The notes under the pieces were generated by a model. That model worked only from the letters and a program-made list of their open reading frames with translations. It did not search any database and was not told where the DNA came from. Positions 9,196 to 19,052 of a DNA stretch of 64,000 nucleotides are shown here, piece after piece. Location: contig CAZSDW010000016.1 in the NCBI GenBank assembly GCA_964605705.1, positions 1 through 64,000 of the forward strand. Reading direction: 5' to 3'. Each line of letters begins with the position of its first letter. Position 1 is the first letter of the stretch. The stretch is from CAZSDW01 sp964605705. Its GTDB lineage: Bacteria; Fidelibacterota; UBA2242. Position numbers and translations under genes: made by a program.

Positions 9196-10401
9196 TTATT
9201 TTATTGGGCTCAACTTCAGGACTACTACTTCATGAGATTCCAATTGAGTTTTAAACGGTTTTGCTGTCGTACCGATCTCCTTTTTTGCCCACAGATCACG
9301 AATCTCATATTCCGTTTGATTAAAGAAGTAATGGTGCTGGAATTCATCGTCTTTGACAGGATACTCGTCCCAATCAAGTTCGACTTTTACCGATTTCATT
9401 GATCGATTTAAAAAACAGAGCGCAAGTTCTCCGTTATCCAACGGTTTTGCCCAGACTTCCCAGTCATCCTTTACCAGATATTTTAAACCCTGAATTCCCA
9501 GCGGATCCTGGTCAACGGCAATTAATTCTTTATTGGTCATAATTTCTTTTATCTCCGGAGTCATATCTCTGAGGTCGTTCCCGGCAATCAGGGGAGCAGC
9601 CAGCATGCACCACAGGGAAAAATGCGCCCGATCTTCGACAAGGGTCATACCATTGCCTACTTCCATCATATCCGGATCATTCCAGTGGTCCGGTCCGGCA
9701 TATTTGCGAATATTTTCTCGCATATCGAGAATCTGCAACACTCCCCAGGAATTCCAGGAGCCATGTCCCTCTTGTCCATCAAATATAGCTGCAATATCAC
9801 CGGTCGTGCGCCAGAGATGCCCGACATCTTCCGCCCATTCCCAGGGCTGATTATCACCCCATTCACAGAGACTGAAAACAATCGGATGCCCAGCAGCATA
9901 CAGCGCATTACGCATCGTCATATAAGCACCTTTGGCGTTGAGATCCTCCGTGTTACACCAGTCATATTTCAGATAATCAACGCCCCATTTGGCGTAAGTC
10001 AGGGCATCCTGGTATTCATAACCACGCGATCCGGGACGACCCCCACAGGTTCTCCAACCGGCATCCGAATACATCCCGAATTTCAATCCCTTGGAATGAA
10101 TATAATCTGCGAGGGCTTTCATACCGGACGGAAACCGCTCCGGATCAGGTTGAATAAATCCGTCTTTATCCCGTTTTCCCTGCCAGCAGTCATCAATCAC
10201 AATGTACTGATAACCGGCATCTTTCATCCCACTGGATACCATTGCATCCGCAGTCTCCCGAATAAGTTCCTCATTAACATCACAGGCAAACCTGTTCCAG
10301 CTATTCCAGCCCATCGGTGGCGTCAACGCCAGTCCCTCAAATTTTTGTGCAATAAGTAATGTCGAAAATAAGAATAAAACCAGAAAACTCAGTTTTTTCA
10401 T
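9196..10401 (-). CDS. Alpha-galactosidase, GH27
   Basis: A 401-residue GH27 enzyme with a signal peptide (1-19), so it acts in the periplasm or outside. It removes alpha-1,6-galactose from galactomannan or galacto-oligosaccharides. Family landmarks are TPPMGWNSWN (28-37), IDDCWQ (69-74), the nucleophile D147 in YLKYDWC, the acid/base D202 in WRTTGDI, and the WNDPDM block (240-245). The C-terminal beta-sandwich of the family follows from about residue 310. The start has a good AAGGAG site. It lies between the GH130 phosphorylase (67 bp) and the galactose symporter (35 bp), which fits release of galactose that the next gene then imports. Confidence 0.95.
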   Translation of the reverse strand: MKKLSFLVLFLFSTLLIAQKFEGLALTPPMGWNSWNRFACDVNEELIRETADAMVSSGMKDAGYQYIVIDDCWQGKRDKDGFIQPDPERFPSGMKALADYIHSKGLKFGMYSDAGWRTCGGRPGSRGYEYQDALTYAKWGVDYLKYDWCNTEDLNAKGAYMTMRNALYAAGHPIVFSLCEWGDNQPWEWAEDVGHLWRTTGDIAAIFDGQEGHGSWNSWGVLQILDMRENIRKYAGPDHWNDPDMMEVGNGMTLVEDRAHFSLWCMLAAPLIAGNDLRDMTPEIKEIMTNKELIAVDQDPLGIQGLKYLVKDDWEVWAKPLDNGELALCFLNRSMKSVKVELDWDEYPVKDDEFQHHYFFNQTEYEIRDLWAKKEIGTTAKPFKTQLESHEVVVLKLSPIK

Positions 10402-10468
10402 TCGTTCACTCCTTACTTATTAAAATTCATGGAATATCTTTTGACTAACCAATTTAAATAATTATCGG

Positions 10469-11650
10469 TCAATTAAAATATTGAAGATTCTTTTTGATTA
10501 ATTCAATTCTCTGCTCCACCGATTTCGCTGATCGAAATTCATCTTCCGGCGTATTCATGACATAATCAACCAGTTTTCCGATAGTTGTCGTCGCAACGTG
10601 AACTCGCGTATCTGATGAGCCGTAATAGATGAATACATCACCGTTTTCATCAGCGATCCAGCCGTTTGTAAAAACAACATTAGAGACGTCACCGATTCGT
10701 TCTTCACCAACCGGAGCCATAAAATACCCGGAAGGTTTATGGATCACCCGCCATGGTTCCCGGAGATCAGACATGAACATGTAGAGAACATATCTGAGAC
10801 CTGCCGCTGTGTTACGGACTCCGTGCGCGAGGTGCATCCAGCCCCGCTCAGTTTTTATCGGCGCCGGACCCTGACCGTTTTTTACTTCATAGACCGTATG
10901 ATATACCCGGCTGTCCATAATAGTTTCCGTATCGATGACCGCATTTTCAATATTATCCACCAGTCCCCAGGCAATTCCGCCACCGGTGCCTGCTTCGATA
11001 AAATCATCCTGCGGGCGGGTATAAAAAGCATATTTTCCGTTAAAAAATTCCGGGTGCAGTACAACATTTCGCTGCTGTTTGGAACCGGTTTTTAAATCCG
11101 GGAGCCGTTCCCATTTTGCCAGGTCTTTTGTACGCGCAATACCGGCTTGTGCCAAAGCCGATGAAGTATCGTAATAGGGCGTATCGGGATCTTTCCGCTC
11201 AGTACAGAAAACACCATAAATCCAACCATCTTCATGCTTTGTCAGCCGCATGTCATAAACATTTACATCCGGATTATCAGTTTCCGGCATTACCACCGGA
11301 AACTCCCAGAATTTAAACTGATCCACACCGTTTGGACTCTCCGCCACAGCAAAGAAGGACTTGCGGTCATTCCCTTCAACCCGGGCGACCAGACAATATT
11401 TATCATTGAATTTTATGGCGCCGCAATTAAAAACGGCATTGACGCCCAGTCGTTCCAGAAGATAAGGATTGGTTTCCGGGTTCAGATCGAAGCGCCAGGT
11501 GAGCGGGGCATGATCGGCGGTTAATACCGGATTCATATATCGCCGATAAATACCATTTTTTGATGATAACGCGGTATTTTTCCGATTTAAAAACTCATTG
11601 TACTCATTCAGCATTCTTATAACGTTTCGTTTAAATTTTTCCTTATCCAT
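10469..11650 (-). CDS. 4-O-beta-D-mannosyl-D-glucose phosphorylase, GH130 subfamily 1
   Basis: A 393-residue GH130 enzyme with no signal peptide, hence cytoplasmic. The family splits beta-1,4-mannosyl-glucose with phosphate to mannose-1-phosphate and glucose. The N-terminal NPVLTADHAPLTWRFDL block and the length (about 390) fit the mannosylglucose phosphorylase subfamily, as in Bacteroides fragilis. The likely general acid is D133 in VYDMRLT. Beta-propeller repeats fill the rest. The adjacent 2-epimerase, which makes its substrate from mannobiose, supports this over a mannan-oligosaccharide phosphorylase. No phosphomannomutase is seen in the window, so mannose-1-phosphate must be handled elsewhere. 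Confidence 0.92.
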   Translation of the reverse strand: MDKEKFKRNVIRMLNEYNEFLNRKNTALSSKNGIYRRYMNPVLTADHAPLTWRFDLNPETNPYLLERLGVNAVFNCGAIKFNDKYCLVARVEGNDRKSFFAVAESPNGVDQFKFWEFPVVMPETDNPDVNVYDMRLTKHEDGWIYGVFCTERKDPDTPYYDTSSALAQAGIARTKDLAKWERLPDLKTGSKQQRNVVLHPEFFNGKYAFYTRPQDDFIEAGTGGGIAWGLVDNIENAVIDTETIMDSRVYHTVYEVKNGQGPAPIKTERGWMHLAHGVRNTAAGLRYVLYMFMSDLREPWRVIHKPSGYFMAPVGEERIGDVSNVVFTNGWIADENGDVFIYYGSSDTRVHVATTTIGKLVDYVMNTPEDEFRSAKSVEQRIELIKKNLQYFN

Positions 11651-11668
11651 TGTCTTTTATTTCCATTT

Positions 11669-12874
11669 TTATAATGTTTCAATTCTTCTTAATATTTCGA
11701 TACAAGCCCGGATGGTGTGGTAGGGTCCTTTCCATTCGCATACTTTCGATTCGGAAGGAATCGGAATGCCCTGATCGTCAACAGCATAAAACCATTCGCC
11801 ATTGACGGAATCCACAAAGGTATTTTCGATAGTAGCCCAGATCCGCATGGCTGCTTTCAGATAGTCCCTGCGAGCACTGATCTGACAGGCATTCAGTAAG
11901 CCGACAACTGCTTCCGACTGCAGCCACCAGTCAAATTTCTCAGTTTTTAATTTACCAGCGCCATTCTTCTCCAAATAAATAGAGTTCTGGTTGCTGATTC
12001 CTTCCCGCATAGTCGCATCGACCATTTGTAAAGCCAGCTCTTTTGCCCGGGTAATAATCTGATCATTCCCCAGAACTTCTGCAGCCTCAACGATTAACCA
12101 GGATGTCTCTATATCATGCCCAAACGAAACGACTTTGGATTTTGATTTCCATTGCTCATCAAAAAAAAGTCTCAAATGATGTGTCTCCGGATCAATAATG
12201 TGGTTGAAATGACATTCAATCAATTCCTGCAGACGAATCCGAATCCGGTCGTCTTTCCAAAAACGATACAAATTTGTATAGGCTTCCATCAAATGCAGAT
12301 GGGTATTCATGGATTTCTTTTCAGCCATATCGACTTCGCTGAGTGCCATATTTTCAGCCAATGTCCAATCCCGGTAAGCCGCCTCGAAATAACCACCGTT
12401 TTCATCATCATGATTATGTTTTTCAATCAGATTAAAAATCCCCACAGCAAGGTCAAGAACAGTCTGATCACCGGTGGCTGCATAGTACTCACAAAGCGAG
12501 TAAATCCCAAAAGCCTGACCATAGATTTTCTTCACATCCTCAATGGCTTCCCCGTGATAATTGAGCAGCCAGTAAAAGCCGCCAAATTCTTTATCCAGGA
12601 ATTTATTAATGAGATACTCATAGGCTCGCCTTGCCAGGTACAGGTATTCTTTTTCCGGATTAAACTGATACAGCGCCGAGAATGACCATAGAATCCGACT
12701 CGTCAGGATAAAACTTTTTGGCGCTTTCGGATCAATCTGTAGATCATTGGAAATTCGACCATAATAGCCACCGTTGTCATGATCAATTGTATAGGTTTGC
12801 CAGAAAGGAATAATATTTTCGTAAAGGTTTCGGCTGACAAGTTTCCGGAATTGTTCGGTGTTTTCAATTTCCAT
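11669..12874 (-). CDS. Cellobiose/mannobiose 2-epimerase
   Basis: An AGE-family (alpha/alpha)6-barrel enzyme of 401 residues that epimerises the reducing-end sugar of beta-1,4-disaccharides at C2. In mannan loci the substrate is mannobiose, giving mannosyl-glucose for the GH130 next door. Conserved histidines are visible: NTHLHLMEA (H192, H194), SFGHDIE (H253) and GPYHTIR (H386). There is no signal peptide, so it is cytoplasmic. The frame also opens upstream with TTG at 12895, but ATG at 12874 (MEIENTEQF) is the better start and leaves an 11-bp overlap with the mannanase gene, which suggests coupled translation. Confidence 0.93.
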   Translation of the reverse strand: MEIENTEQFRKLVSRNLYENIIPFWQTYTIDHDNGGYYGRISNDLQIDPKAPKSFILTSRILWSFSALYQFNPEKEYLYLARRAYEYLINKFLDKEFGGFYWLLNYHGEAIEDVKKIYGQAFGIYSLCEYYAATGDQTVLDLAVGIFNLIEKHNHDDENGGYFEAAYRDWTLAENMALSEVDMAEKKSMNTHLHLMEAYTNLYRFWKDDRIRIRLQELIECHFNHIIDPETHHLRLFFDEQWKSKSKVVSFGHDIETSWLIVEAAEVLGNDQIITRAKELALQMVDATMREGISNQNSIYLEKNGAGKLKTEKFDWWLQSEAVVGLLNACQISARRDYLKAAMRIWATIENTFVDSVNGEWFYAVDDQGIPIPSESKVCEWKGPYHTIRACIEILRRIETL

Positions 12875-14729
12875 AGTCAATCTCAACTTTTCCAATCTGG
12901 GTTTTTCTCATATATTTCAACTTCAAATAATGCATACCCGGCGGGACTTCCTGAGAACTTGTGAGATACGGTTTCCAGTAATCATAATCCCTGCTTTGAA
13001 TACCAAAATATGACTGCTCAAAGTTTACACTTTTATACTGTTCGTTATCTGCAGATACGGAAAACTCCACAAACTGATCATATTTCTCGGGAAAATTACA
13101 GACTCTCCATCCCATAATCTCACCGGGGACATAATAGATAATTTCAGTCTTTTTCTCGACTGCCAGCCGGTGGAAATCTTCTTTGAATGACCGGGTCATA
13201 TTCGTAACGGGATTCACATCTCCTTTAAAATAAAACAGAACTCCAAAATTTTTCATATGATCAATCAATGTATAGTGATCAACTTTTATCGTTCCGACAA
13301 TATTCGAAGGATCGGATTTTCCACTGCAGTTCCGAGCCGTAATCCGGTAATAATATGCTTTCCCGATTTCCGCAGTTTGATCACTGAAAAGCGGTTCATG
13401 GGCAGCCTCCGCATCGGAAACGGCGCTGGCTACAATCTTCCACGGACCAGTCAGATTCTCAGAACGTTCCACAATATAATCCACCGCACCAACCGATCCC
13501 TGCCAGGAGATATTTGCCACATCTTCAATGGCTAATAAGGTCGGTGCACCGGGTAATTCAAAATCCGGAATTTTCATCTCACGAATTGCATATGCTTTAC
13601 GACGATACAATTCAAAAAGACTTTTCTCATCATAACTTTCACCGGATTGGAAACCGGGGAAATGATAGGCTTTGTACAATCCGCCACCCATGGGTTCGGA
13701 ATGCCAGTAAAATCCGCCATCCCGATTATGAAAACGCAGGCTCCAGATCAAGGCACCGGAGATATTCTGCTCATGGATTATCAGATCCAGCACGCTTTCC
13801 ATACTCGAAGTACTGATAAATCCAAACTCACCGATATAATATGGTTTTTTCCCATCAATTAAATCCACTGCCTCCCGGATATGCTGCAACATCAGTTTCG
13901 GATTCGGTTCATAATGGTGAGTCGAGCAGATATCGATATTTGGATCTTCAAGAATATCCTTGCGAACTCTAAAAAACTGTAATCCGTCATTGAGCAGATG
14001 ATTCTGATCAATGGATTTGACATAAGCAGCCATCTCTGTGATCCAATCAGCAGGCGCTTGCCAGATTTCATTGCCTAATTCCCAGGCTAAAACTGCTTTG
14101 TCCTCTTTATAGAGCGTTCCGGTGATCGTATTTCTGCGATTGAGAACATAAGAAATTGTCTTTTTATAATCTTCTTTAATCTGTGGATCTGTCCAGAATT
14201 CGTTTTCTCCTTTTCCACGAAAATCGGCATACTGCGGTCGCCCGCCCATCCATTTCCAACTATCCATAAACGGTATAATCAGACGGACTCCTATTTCATT
14301 TGCCGATGCCAGAACCTGGTCTAGCGACTGAAACGCCGCCTCGTTGAATTCACCGGGTGCCAGAACATGCTTGTGATCGATGATCGTATCATCGTTTCTT
14401 TTCACTGTGATCGTATAGGTTCGGGCAACCGTACCGCCTATTATTTTCGTGGTTTTCAGGGCATCTTCGATTTCGAATTTATTTGGCAGCCGCCAGGGAT
14501 TCGTCTCTGTAAATGGCAGATTGTCCTCGATACAAAGCAAATTGGGAATATTGACAGAGATAAACCTGAATAATTTCTCTCCGTCGTACAATTGAGCGCC
14601 ATTTCTGTGAATAAAATGATCAAATCCGGATATCCGGCTGGCATTCTCAGTAAATAACAACCACGGAAACAAAACTAAAATAACCGGCACAACCAGCCTA
14701 TGATTCTTAGAATTTTCCTTCATATTCAT
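12864..14729 (-). CDS. Secreted GH5 endo-beta-mannanase with Fn3 domain
   Basis: A 621-residue secreted GH5 enzyme. A signal peptide spans about 1-31. The TIM-barrel catalytic domain spans about 35-385, with acid/base E221 in WELGNEI and nucleophile E301 in YYIGEFGF. An Fn3-like domain (about 390-480, PGAPTLLAIEDVANISW onward) and a C-terminal beta domain of about 130 residues follow, possibly carbohydrate-binding. Sequence style and neighbours (2-epimerase, GH130) point to endo-1,4-beta-mannanase rather than cellulase. It would cut mannan or galactomannan outside the cytoplasm to mannobiose. Its ATG overlaps the upstream symporter stop by one base (TAATG). Confidence 0.87.
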   Translation of the reverse strand: MNMKENSKNHRLVVPVILVLFPWLLFTENASRISGFDHFIHRNGAQLYDGEKLFRFISVNIPNLLCIEDNLPFTETNPWRLPNKFEIEDALKTTKIIGGTVARTYTITVKRNDDTIIDHKHVLAPGEFNEAAFQSLDQVLASANEIGVRLIIPFMDSWKWMGGRPQYADFRGKGENEFWTDPQIKEDYKKTISYVLNRRNTITGTLYKEDKAVLAWELGNEIWQAPADWITEMAAYVKSIDQNHLLNDGLQFFRVRKDILEDPNIDICSTHHYEPNPKLMLQHIREAVDLIDGKKPYYIGEFGFISTSSMESVLDLIIHEQNISGALIWSLRFHNRDGGFYWHSEPMGGGLYKAYHFPGFQSGESYDEKSLFELYRRKAYAIREMKIPDFELPGAPTLLAIEDVANISWQGSVGAVDYIVERSENLTGPWKIVASAVSDAEAAHEPLFSDQTAEIGKAYYYRITARNCSGKSDPSNIVGTIKVDHYTLIDHMKNFGVLFYFKGDVNPVTNMTRSFKEDFHRLAVEKKTEIIYYVPGEIMGWRVCNFPEKYDQFVEFSVSADNEQYKSVNFEQSYFGIQSRDYDYWKPYLTSSQEVPPGMHYLKLKYMRKTQIGKVEIDYGN

Positions 14730-16552
14730 TAATTATCTTCCAGTTTATCGTACCAGTTTTTTTTCAGCAAAATAGATGTGACCACAATTATTGCCAGACA
14801 AATCGATGCAAATTGAAATTTCTTTAATACAAAAAAGATCGGAATAGTCACGATTGCCGTCTGCCAGACAATCCCGATAACAACATTAACAAAATCCCGT
14901 TTCCAGGAGCTGGTATTCCGGAAATCAGGATTCTCGGCAATGACTTTGTCGTGAATCGGTTTCCAGAATCCCCACGGTCGCACACTTTTATAAAATTTCT
15001 TCAACACCTCTTCATCGGTCGGCGGATACATCAGGGTTCCGATGATCGCTCCAACAATTGAAATAAGCAGAATCAGCGGAAAGTAATAGAGATCAAGGGT
15101 ATCAAATATCTTCGGGAATATCAATGCCGGAACAATTCCACTGACCATGCCCCAGAAATATCCATGCCCGTTGAAACGCCACCAGTACCATTTGAGAACA
15201 TTGGAAACGATATAACTGCCCCACAAAGCCGATACGATCCACTGCAGGATACTGTTTATATCCAGTGCAAATATTCCGAAGATAATACTGATCACAACGA
15301 CAGTAATCCCCGTAATATAGGTGATTAATGAAACCTGCCGGTTCGAGGCTTTGGGCTTGATATATTTCAGGTAAATGTCATTGACGATGTACGCCTGGGC
15401 GGCATTCAATGTCCCAGCAAAGGTACCGATAAACGCTGCTAATAATCCCGCCAGCATCAAGCCAGTGAAACCAATCGGCACAAACTCATTGATAGCTGAA
15501 GGCAAAATCTGTTCAAAATCCAACCGACCGCCGACAAAGAGATCGAGTTTATCAAAGTAAATAAGCCCCAGAACCGCAAAGCCGGTGATCATGATATAGC
15601 GAATTGGATTCAGAATCACCGAAACAAAACCACTCATCTTGGCGGCTTCTTTGGGAGATTTGGTCGCCAGGATTTTCTGCATATCGTAATTGGGCGCCGG
15701 ACCAGCGGCACTGACCAGAATCCCTTTGAACAGCATCATCATAAAAAAGATCGAAAAGAGCGAATAGCCATCGCTGGCAATTTTATCATTGACTTCATGA
15801 ATAATATTGGACCAGTCCAAATTCAACCGCAGACTAAAGAACGGATTCATCCAGCCATCCGGTACTACCAGTGGGTGGGCTGCCAGTGCATTCATCGCAA
15901 TAATACCGATCATGATCGATGAAATCGCCATAATGACATATTGCATTACGTCCGCCCAGACAATACTCACCATTCCGCCGAGAATTGTGTAAAAAACGCT
16001 GAAAGCCGTAAACACTATCCCATAGAGATGCGGCACATATTGAATTGGGACATCAAACGGGACATACCTGGATACAACTTCCCATGGGATAAAAATTTCC
16101 ATAAACTTTCCCAGCCCCACAAAACCGTACGCCAGGAATCCCAGGCAGCTGATTAATGCGAACACGATGACGACTTTGTGGGACAGAGCCGCGCCTGATT
16201 CTTTCCCAAACCGGGTTCCAATCCACTCAGCCCCGGTGGTTACATTTGAGCGACGCAGCCAGGCAGACAGATAAACCATCAAAAATATCTGATTGAATAC
16301 CGGCCAGAGCCATGGAATCCAGATACATTTCAATCCATAGACGAAGGTCAGCGTCACCAGCCACATCGTACCCGATATATCAAACATACCAGAAGCGTTT
16401 GACAAACCAAGCATATACCAGGGCAATTTATTACCACCCAGCAAATAGGCTTTTTTGTTTGCCTGTGCCTTTTTTTTCAGCACCAGACCAATCACAACCG
16501 TGGAAGCCAGATACAAAACAATTATCAATATATCAATGATGTTCAGCCGCAT
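14729..16552 (-). CDS. Sodium:solute symporter, probable mannobiose importer
   Basis: A 607-residue SSS-family permease with about 13-14 hydrophobic segments. It belongs to the same superfamily as the galactose symporter at 7523-9160 but is clearly diverged (for example LLGGNKLPWYMLGLSNASGMFD in the TM1-TM2 region, and a long C-terminal extension with two more membrane segments). It sits directly before the mannanase, 2-epimerase and phosphorylase genes. These need a cytoplasmic beta-1,4-mannobiose supply and no ABC or PTS permease is present, so I infer transport of mannobiose or short manno-oligosaccharides with Na+. The ATG has an AAGGAG upstream. Family assignment is firm; the substrate is inference. 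Confidence 0.9.
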   Translation of the reverse strand: MRLNIIDILIIVLYLASTVVIGLVLKKKAQANKKAYLLGGNKLPWYMLGLSNASGMFDISGTMWLVTLTFVYGLKCIWIPWLWPVFNQIFLMVYLSAWLRRSNVTTGAEWIGTRFGKESGAALSHKVVIVFALISCLGFLAYGFVGLGKFMEIFIPWEVVSRYVPFDVPIQYVPHLYGIVFTAFSVFYTILGGMVSIVWADVMQYVIMAISSIMIGIIAMNALAAHPLVVPDGWMNPFFSLRLNLDWSNIIHEVNDKIASDGYSLFSIFFMMMLFKGILVSAAGPAPNYDMQKILATKSPKEAAKMSGFVSVILNPIRYIMITGFAVLGLIYFDKLDLFVGGRLDFEQILPSAINEFVPIGFTGLMLAGLLAAFIGTFAGTLNAAQAYIVNDIYLKYIKPKASNRQVSLITYITGITVVVISIIFGIFALDINSILQWIVSALWGSYIVSNVLKWYWWRFNGHGYFWGMVSGIVPALIFPKIFDTLDLYYFPLILLISIVGAIIGTLMYPPTDEEVLKKFYKSVRPWGFWKPIHDKVIAENPDFRNTSSWKRDFVNVVIGIVWQTAIVTIPIFFVLKKFQFASICLAIIVVTSILLKKNWYDKLEDN

Positions 16553-16640
16553 CCTAAAATTTCTCCTTAACTATTCAATCACTTAATTTTAAAAATAACA
16601 ATCTCCGGATCCTGACAATTCTGGAAGAAACAGATTGCTT

Positions 16641-16652
16641 TTAACCGGTTAA
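16641..16652. promoter_or_regulatory. Perfect 12-bp palindrome, possible LacI-type operator
   Basis: TTAACCGGTTAA lies in the 179-bp gap between the IPT lipoprotein gene and the mannan symporter gene, the largest gap inside the first part of the operon. It contains the AAnCGnTT core common to LacI-family operators. It could give the symporter-mannanase half its own control. The regulator is unknown. Confidence 0.4.
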
Positions 16653-16731
16653 TATTGTTACTTGGTACAGATTATTCAACTCGCTATTTTACCACTCATC
16701 AATTCTCATGTAAGATCCGTCCCGGAATCGT

Positions 16732-18009
16732 TTATTCTCTACCGTAATAGGGAGCACTTAATTCATTAACATTCACAACCTGAACAATACATCCATCTCC
16801 AACAGTAGCACCTACATTGGATAAAATGTACAGATACTTGTCGGTTCCCCACTCCATTTTATTAATCGGCGACGATATAATGTCATAAAATACACCCATT
16901 ACTTCTCCACTGACGACTTTCTTCAGAGGTTCATGTGGATCACTGGTACCAAGATACAGAACACCGGTTTCCGAAAAAGTAATGTCATTTAATTCGTAAT
17001 CAACACTATCTCTGACGCTTTCCCAGTTCAGGACAAGTTCTTCCGGTCCAGGTGATCCGTCCGGCAAAATTTCATTCCTGTAAACCCCATAAGCACCCGC
17101 TTTCCCGGCACGGAGTTTGGCAACAAAATAGATGTATCCATTATAAACACGGATAGAGTTGATTGTGTAGTTCTTATAAAAATCATCGTAAAAAACGACA
17201 CTGTCCGGAATATCATAAACAACTCTGTGAATCGCATCGTTGTTACCACCACCGAAATATATATCACCATTGTCGGCAAAATCAAAAGCAACCGGCGTAA
17301 TCGCATTTGCCAGCGTATCAACACGATTACTCAGATAAGAACTGCCATCAGCACCGGTGCGCAGAACATAATTATCATTGGCGACATAGGTGATACCACC
17401 GCTGGGATTTATCCTGATTTCGGTGGGTTCGAAAAAACCTTCAGTGTCATACAAAGAAGCCTCCCAGGCAGACCTGATTTCACTGGGATATTCAAATTTG
17501 ACAATTTTTTGTAAATCAGCGGCTAAGGCTGCATACAGATTGTTATCCGAATCAATCGTGATATCGCTGATGACTTCTCCATTGGCAAATATACCAAAAT
17601 CGGATACAACTGTCGCGATATTCAGATCGTAATGCGCAACATTGATTCGATCATGACAGGCAACTTTTAAGGTCAAATCACCGCTATTGCTCGGGCGATA
17701 ACACTGGATTTCTGTTTCAGTAGCCGATATAAGTGTCACTTCGACGGAATTAAAAAAGACTCTGACAGAATCTGTATTTGCCTGAAAATTTTCACCAATT
17801 ATTGTCAATATGGGTGCTGTTTCGGCTTCTGTTCCATGAGGAAGGACATCGCTAATTGTCACTAATGGAGAACCCTCAGTTTTATCCTGCATATACTCCC
17901 AGCCGGTAATGATTTCGTCATCCTGAAAAGGAGCAAGATCATCGCACGATAACATGGATAAAACAGTAATAAGCAGAATTATATATTTGCTATTCGATAT
18001 TAATTTCAT
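16732..18009 (-). CDS. IPT/TIG-domain lipoprotein with predicted beta-propeller
   Basis: A 425-residue probable lipoprotein (lipobox ending at C22, MLSC). An IPT/TIG immunoglobulin-like domain spans about 50-130 (PLVTISDVLPHG onward). The rest is a repetitive beta-rich region with NLYAALAADLQKIVK, GDIYFGGGNNDAIHRV and GVLYLGTSDPHEPLKKV-like segments, reading as an NHL or SMP-30-like propeller. It follows the PorV-like gene by 20 bp with a strong AGGAGG site, so it belongs to the outer-membrane part of the operon. Family knowledge: IPT lipoproteins such as SusE/SusF-like or SGBP proteins bind glycans at the cell surface. A surface glycan-binding role is therefore inferred, not shown. Confidence 0.8.
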   Translation of the reverse strand: MKLISNSKYIILLITVLSMLSCDDLAPFQDDEIITGWEYMQDKTEGSPLVTISDVLPHGTEAETAPILTIIGENFQANTDSVRVFFNSVEVTLISATETEIQCYRPSNSGDLTLKVACHDRINVAHYDLNIATVVSDFGIFANGEVISDITIDSDNNLYAALAADLQKIVKFEYPSEIRSAWEASLYDTEGFFEPTEIRINPSGGITYVANDNYVLRTGADGSSYLSNRVDTLANAITPVAFDFADNGDIYFGGGNNDAIHRVVYDIPDSVVFYDDFYKNYTINSIRVYNGYIYFVAKLRAGKAGAYGVYRNEILPDGSPGPEELVLNWESVRDSVDYELNDITFSETGVLYLGTSDPHEPLKKVVSGEVMGVFYDIISSPINKMEWGTDKYLYILSNVGATVGDGCIVQVVNVNELSAPYYGRE

Positions 18010-18029
18010 TCTTCTATCCTCCTGAGCAT

Positions 18030-19037
18030 TTATATATTAAATCTTAGAGTCATCATCTGAACAGAATCGAAGGAGTCAAATGGGATGAAGGCATAATCAA
18101 AACTGAATCCCAGTTTTGATACACCCACACCGAAAGTGAAATTATATTCCTGCGAATTGCTGATATATCCGGTTCGTAACGACAACATATTCATCAATGT
18201 ATATTCAATCCCGATTTTCAATTGTTCAGGTCTCGCGCGATAATGGGATGCATCGATGTTTACAACCAGCGAATGGATATCGCTGAATTTTGTAAAGTCA
18301 ACCACATCGGCAGAGATTCCCATGGTAAAGACCAGGGGCAATTGGAAACCTTCATTTTCGTACTGAACCTCCTGTGAGAAATTCCTGACCGACATACCAA
18401 ACTGGAGGCTTTCGATATTGGTTTTAAATATTGTCCCAAAGTCCAGCGCAAAGGGATTACCGCAATAATTGACAATCGTGGTCGAATCCGTGGTTGTATT
18501 GGCAGTAATCTTCATATCTCCAAAGTCCTGGATCACCTGCTTGAATTGTCCACCAACTGCAAATCTATCAGTCAAGCGTTTTGCATAGGAAATTCCCATT
18601 GAATTCGCTGTGGGAACTAACATATCAGTCAGGATATAGCCCCGTGGATCATTGGCGGAAACTGCAGCTCCCTGGATATCATCACCATAATCAATTCCCC
18701 GGTAACTAATTCCGATTGTACCAAATTTTCCATCGAAAGGATTAAACGAAAAACTGATATTATTATGAGTTATGCCGGCAATCCAGCTATTCTGACTCAG
18801 TGTAATGTCTATAATCTTGTTCATGTTTGCCAGGCAGGCTGGATTAAAAAATACCGAGCTCGAATTCATATCAATAGCAGTTACCGATTCACCCATCGCC
18901 GCCGCTTTGGCGTCAGAGGTCACGCTCATGAATTGAAATCCGGATTGACCATATTTGATGTTTTCAGAATGAATTATCGATGTAAAAACAAGAGTAATGG
19001 TACAAATCCTGAGCAAAATTTTATATTTGTTAAACAT
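18030..19037 (-). CDS. PorV/PorQ-family outer-membrane protein
   Basis: A 335-residue beta-barrel protein with a signal peptide (1-24). The hallmark N-terminal block of the PorV/UPF0164 family is present: FQFMSVTSDAKAAAMGESVTA followed by the SSVFFNPACLA segment. In Bacteroidota PorV is the shuttle that passes type IX cargo to the attachment complex. Here it sits 15 bp downstream of a protein with a type IX-like C-terminal domain and upstream of a surface lipoprotein. This suggests a dedicated export or attachment partner for that cargo. Strong AGGAGA ribosome site. The family call is good; the role is inference. Confidence 0.85.
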   Translation of the reverse strand: MFNKYKILLRICTITLVFTSIIHSENIKYGQSGFQFMSVTSDAKAAAMGESVTAIDMNSSSVFFNPACLANMNKIIDITLSQNSWIAGITHNNISFSFNPFDGKFGTIGISYRGIDYGDDIQGAAVSANDPRGYILTDMLVPTANSMGISYAKRLTDRFAVGGQFKQVIQDFGDMKITANTTTDSTTIVNYCGNPFALDFGTIFKTNIESLQFGMSVRNFSQEVQYENEGFQLPLVFTMGISADVVDFTKFSDIHSLVVNIDASHYRARPEQLKIGIEYTLMNMLSLRTGYISNSQEYNFTFGVGVSKLGFSFDYAFIPFDSFDSVQMMTLRFNI

Positions 19038-19052
19038 AATATCTCCTGTTTA

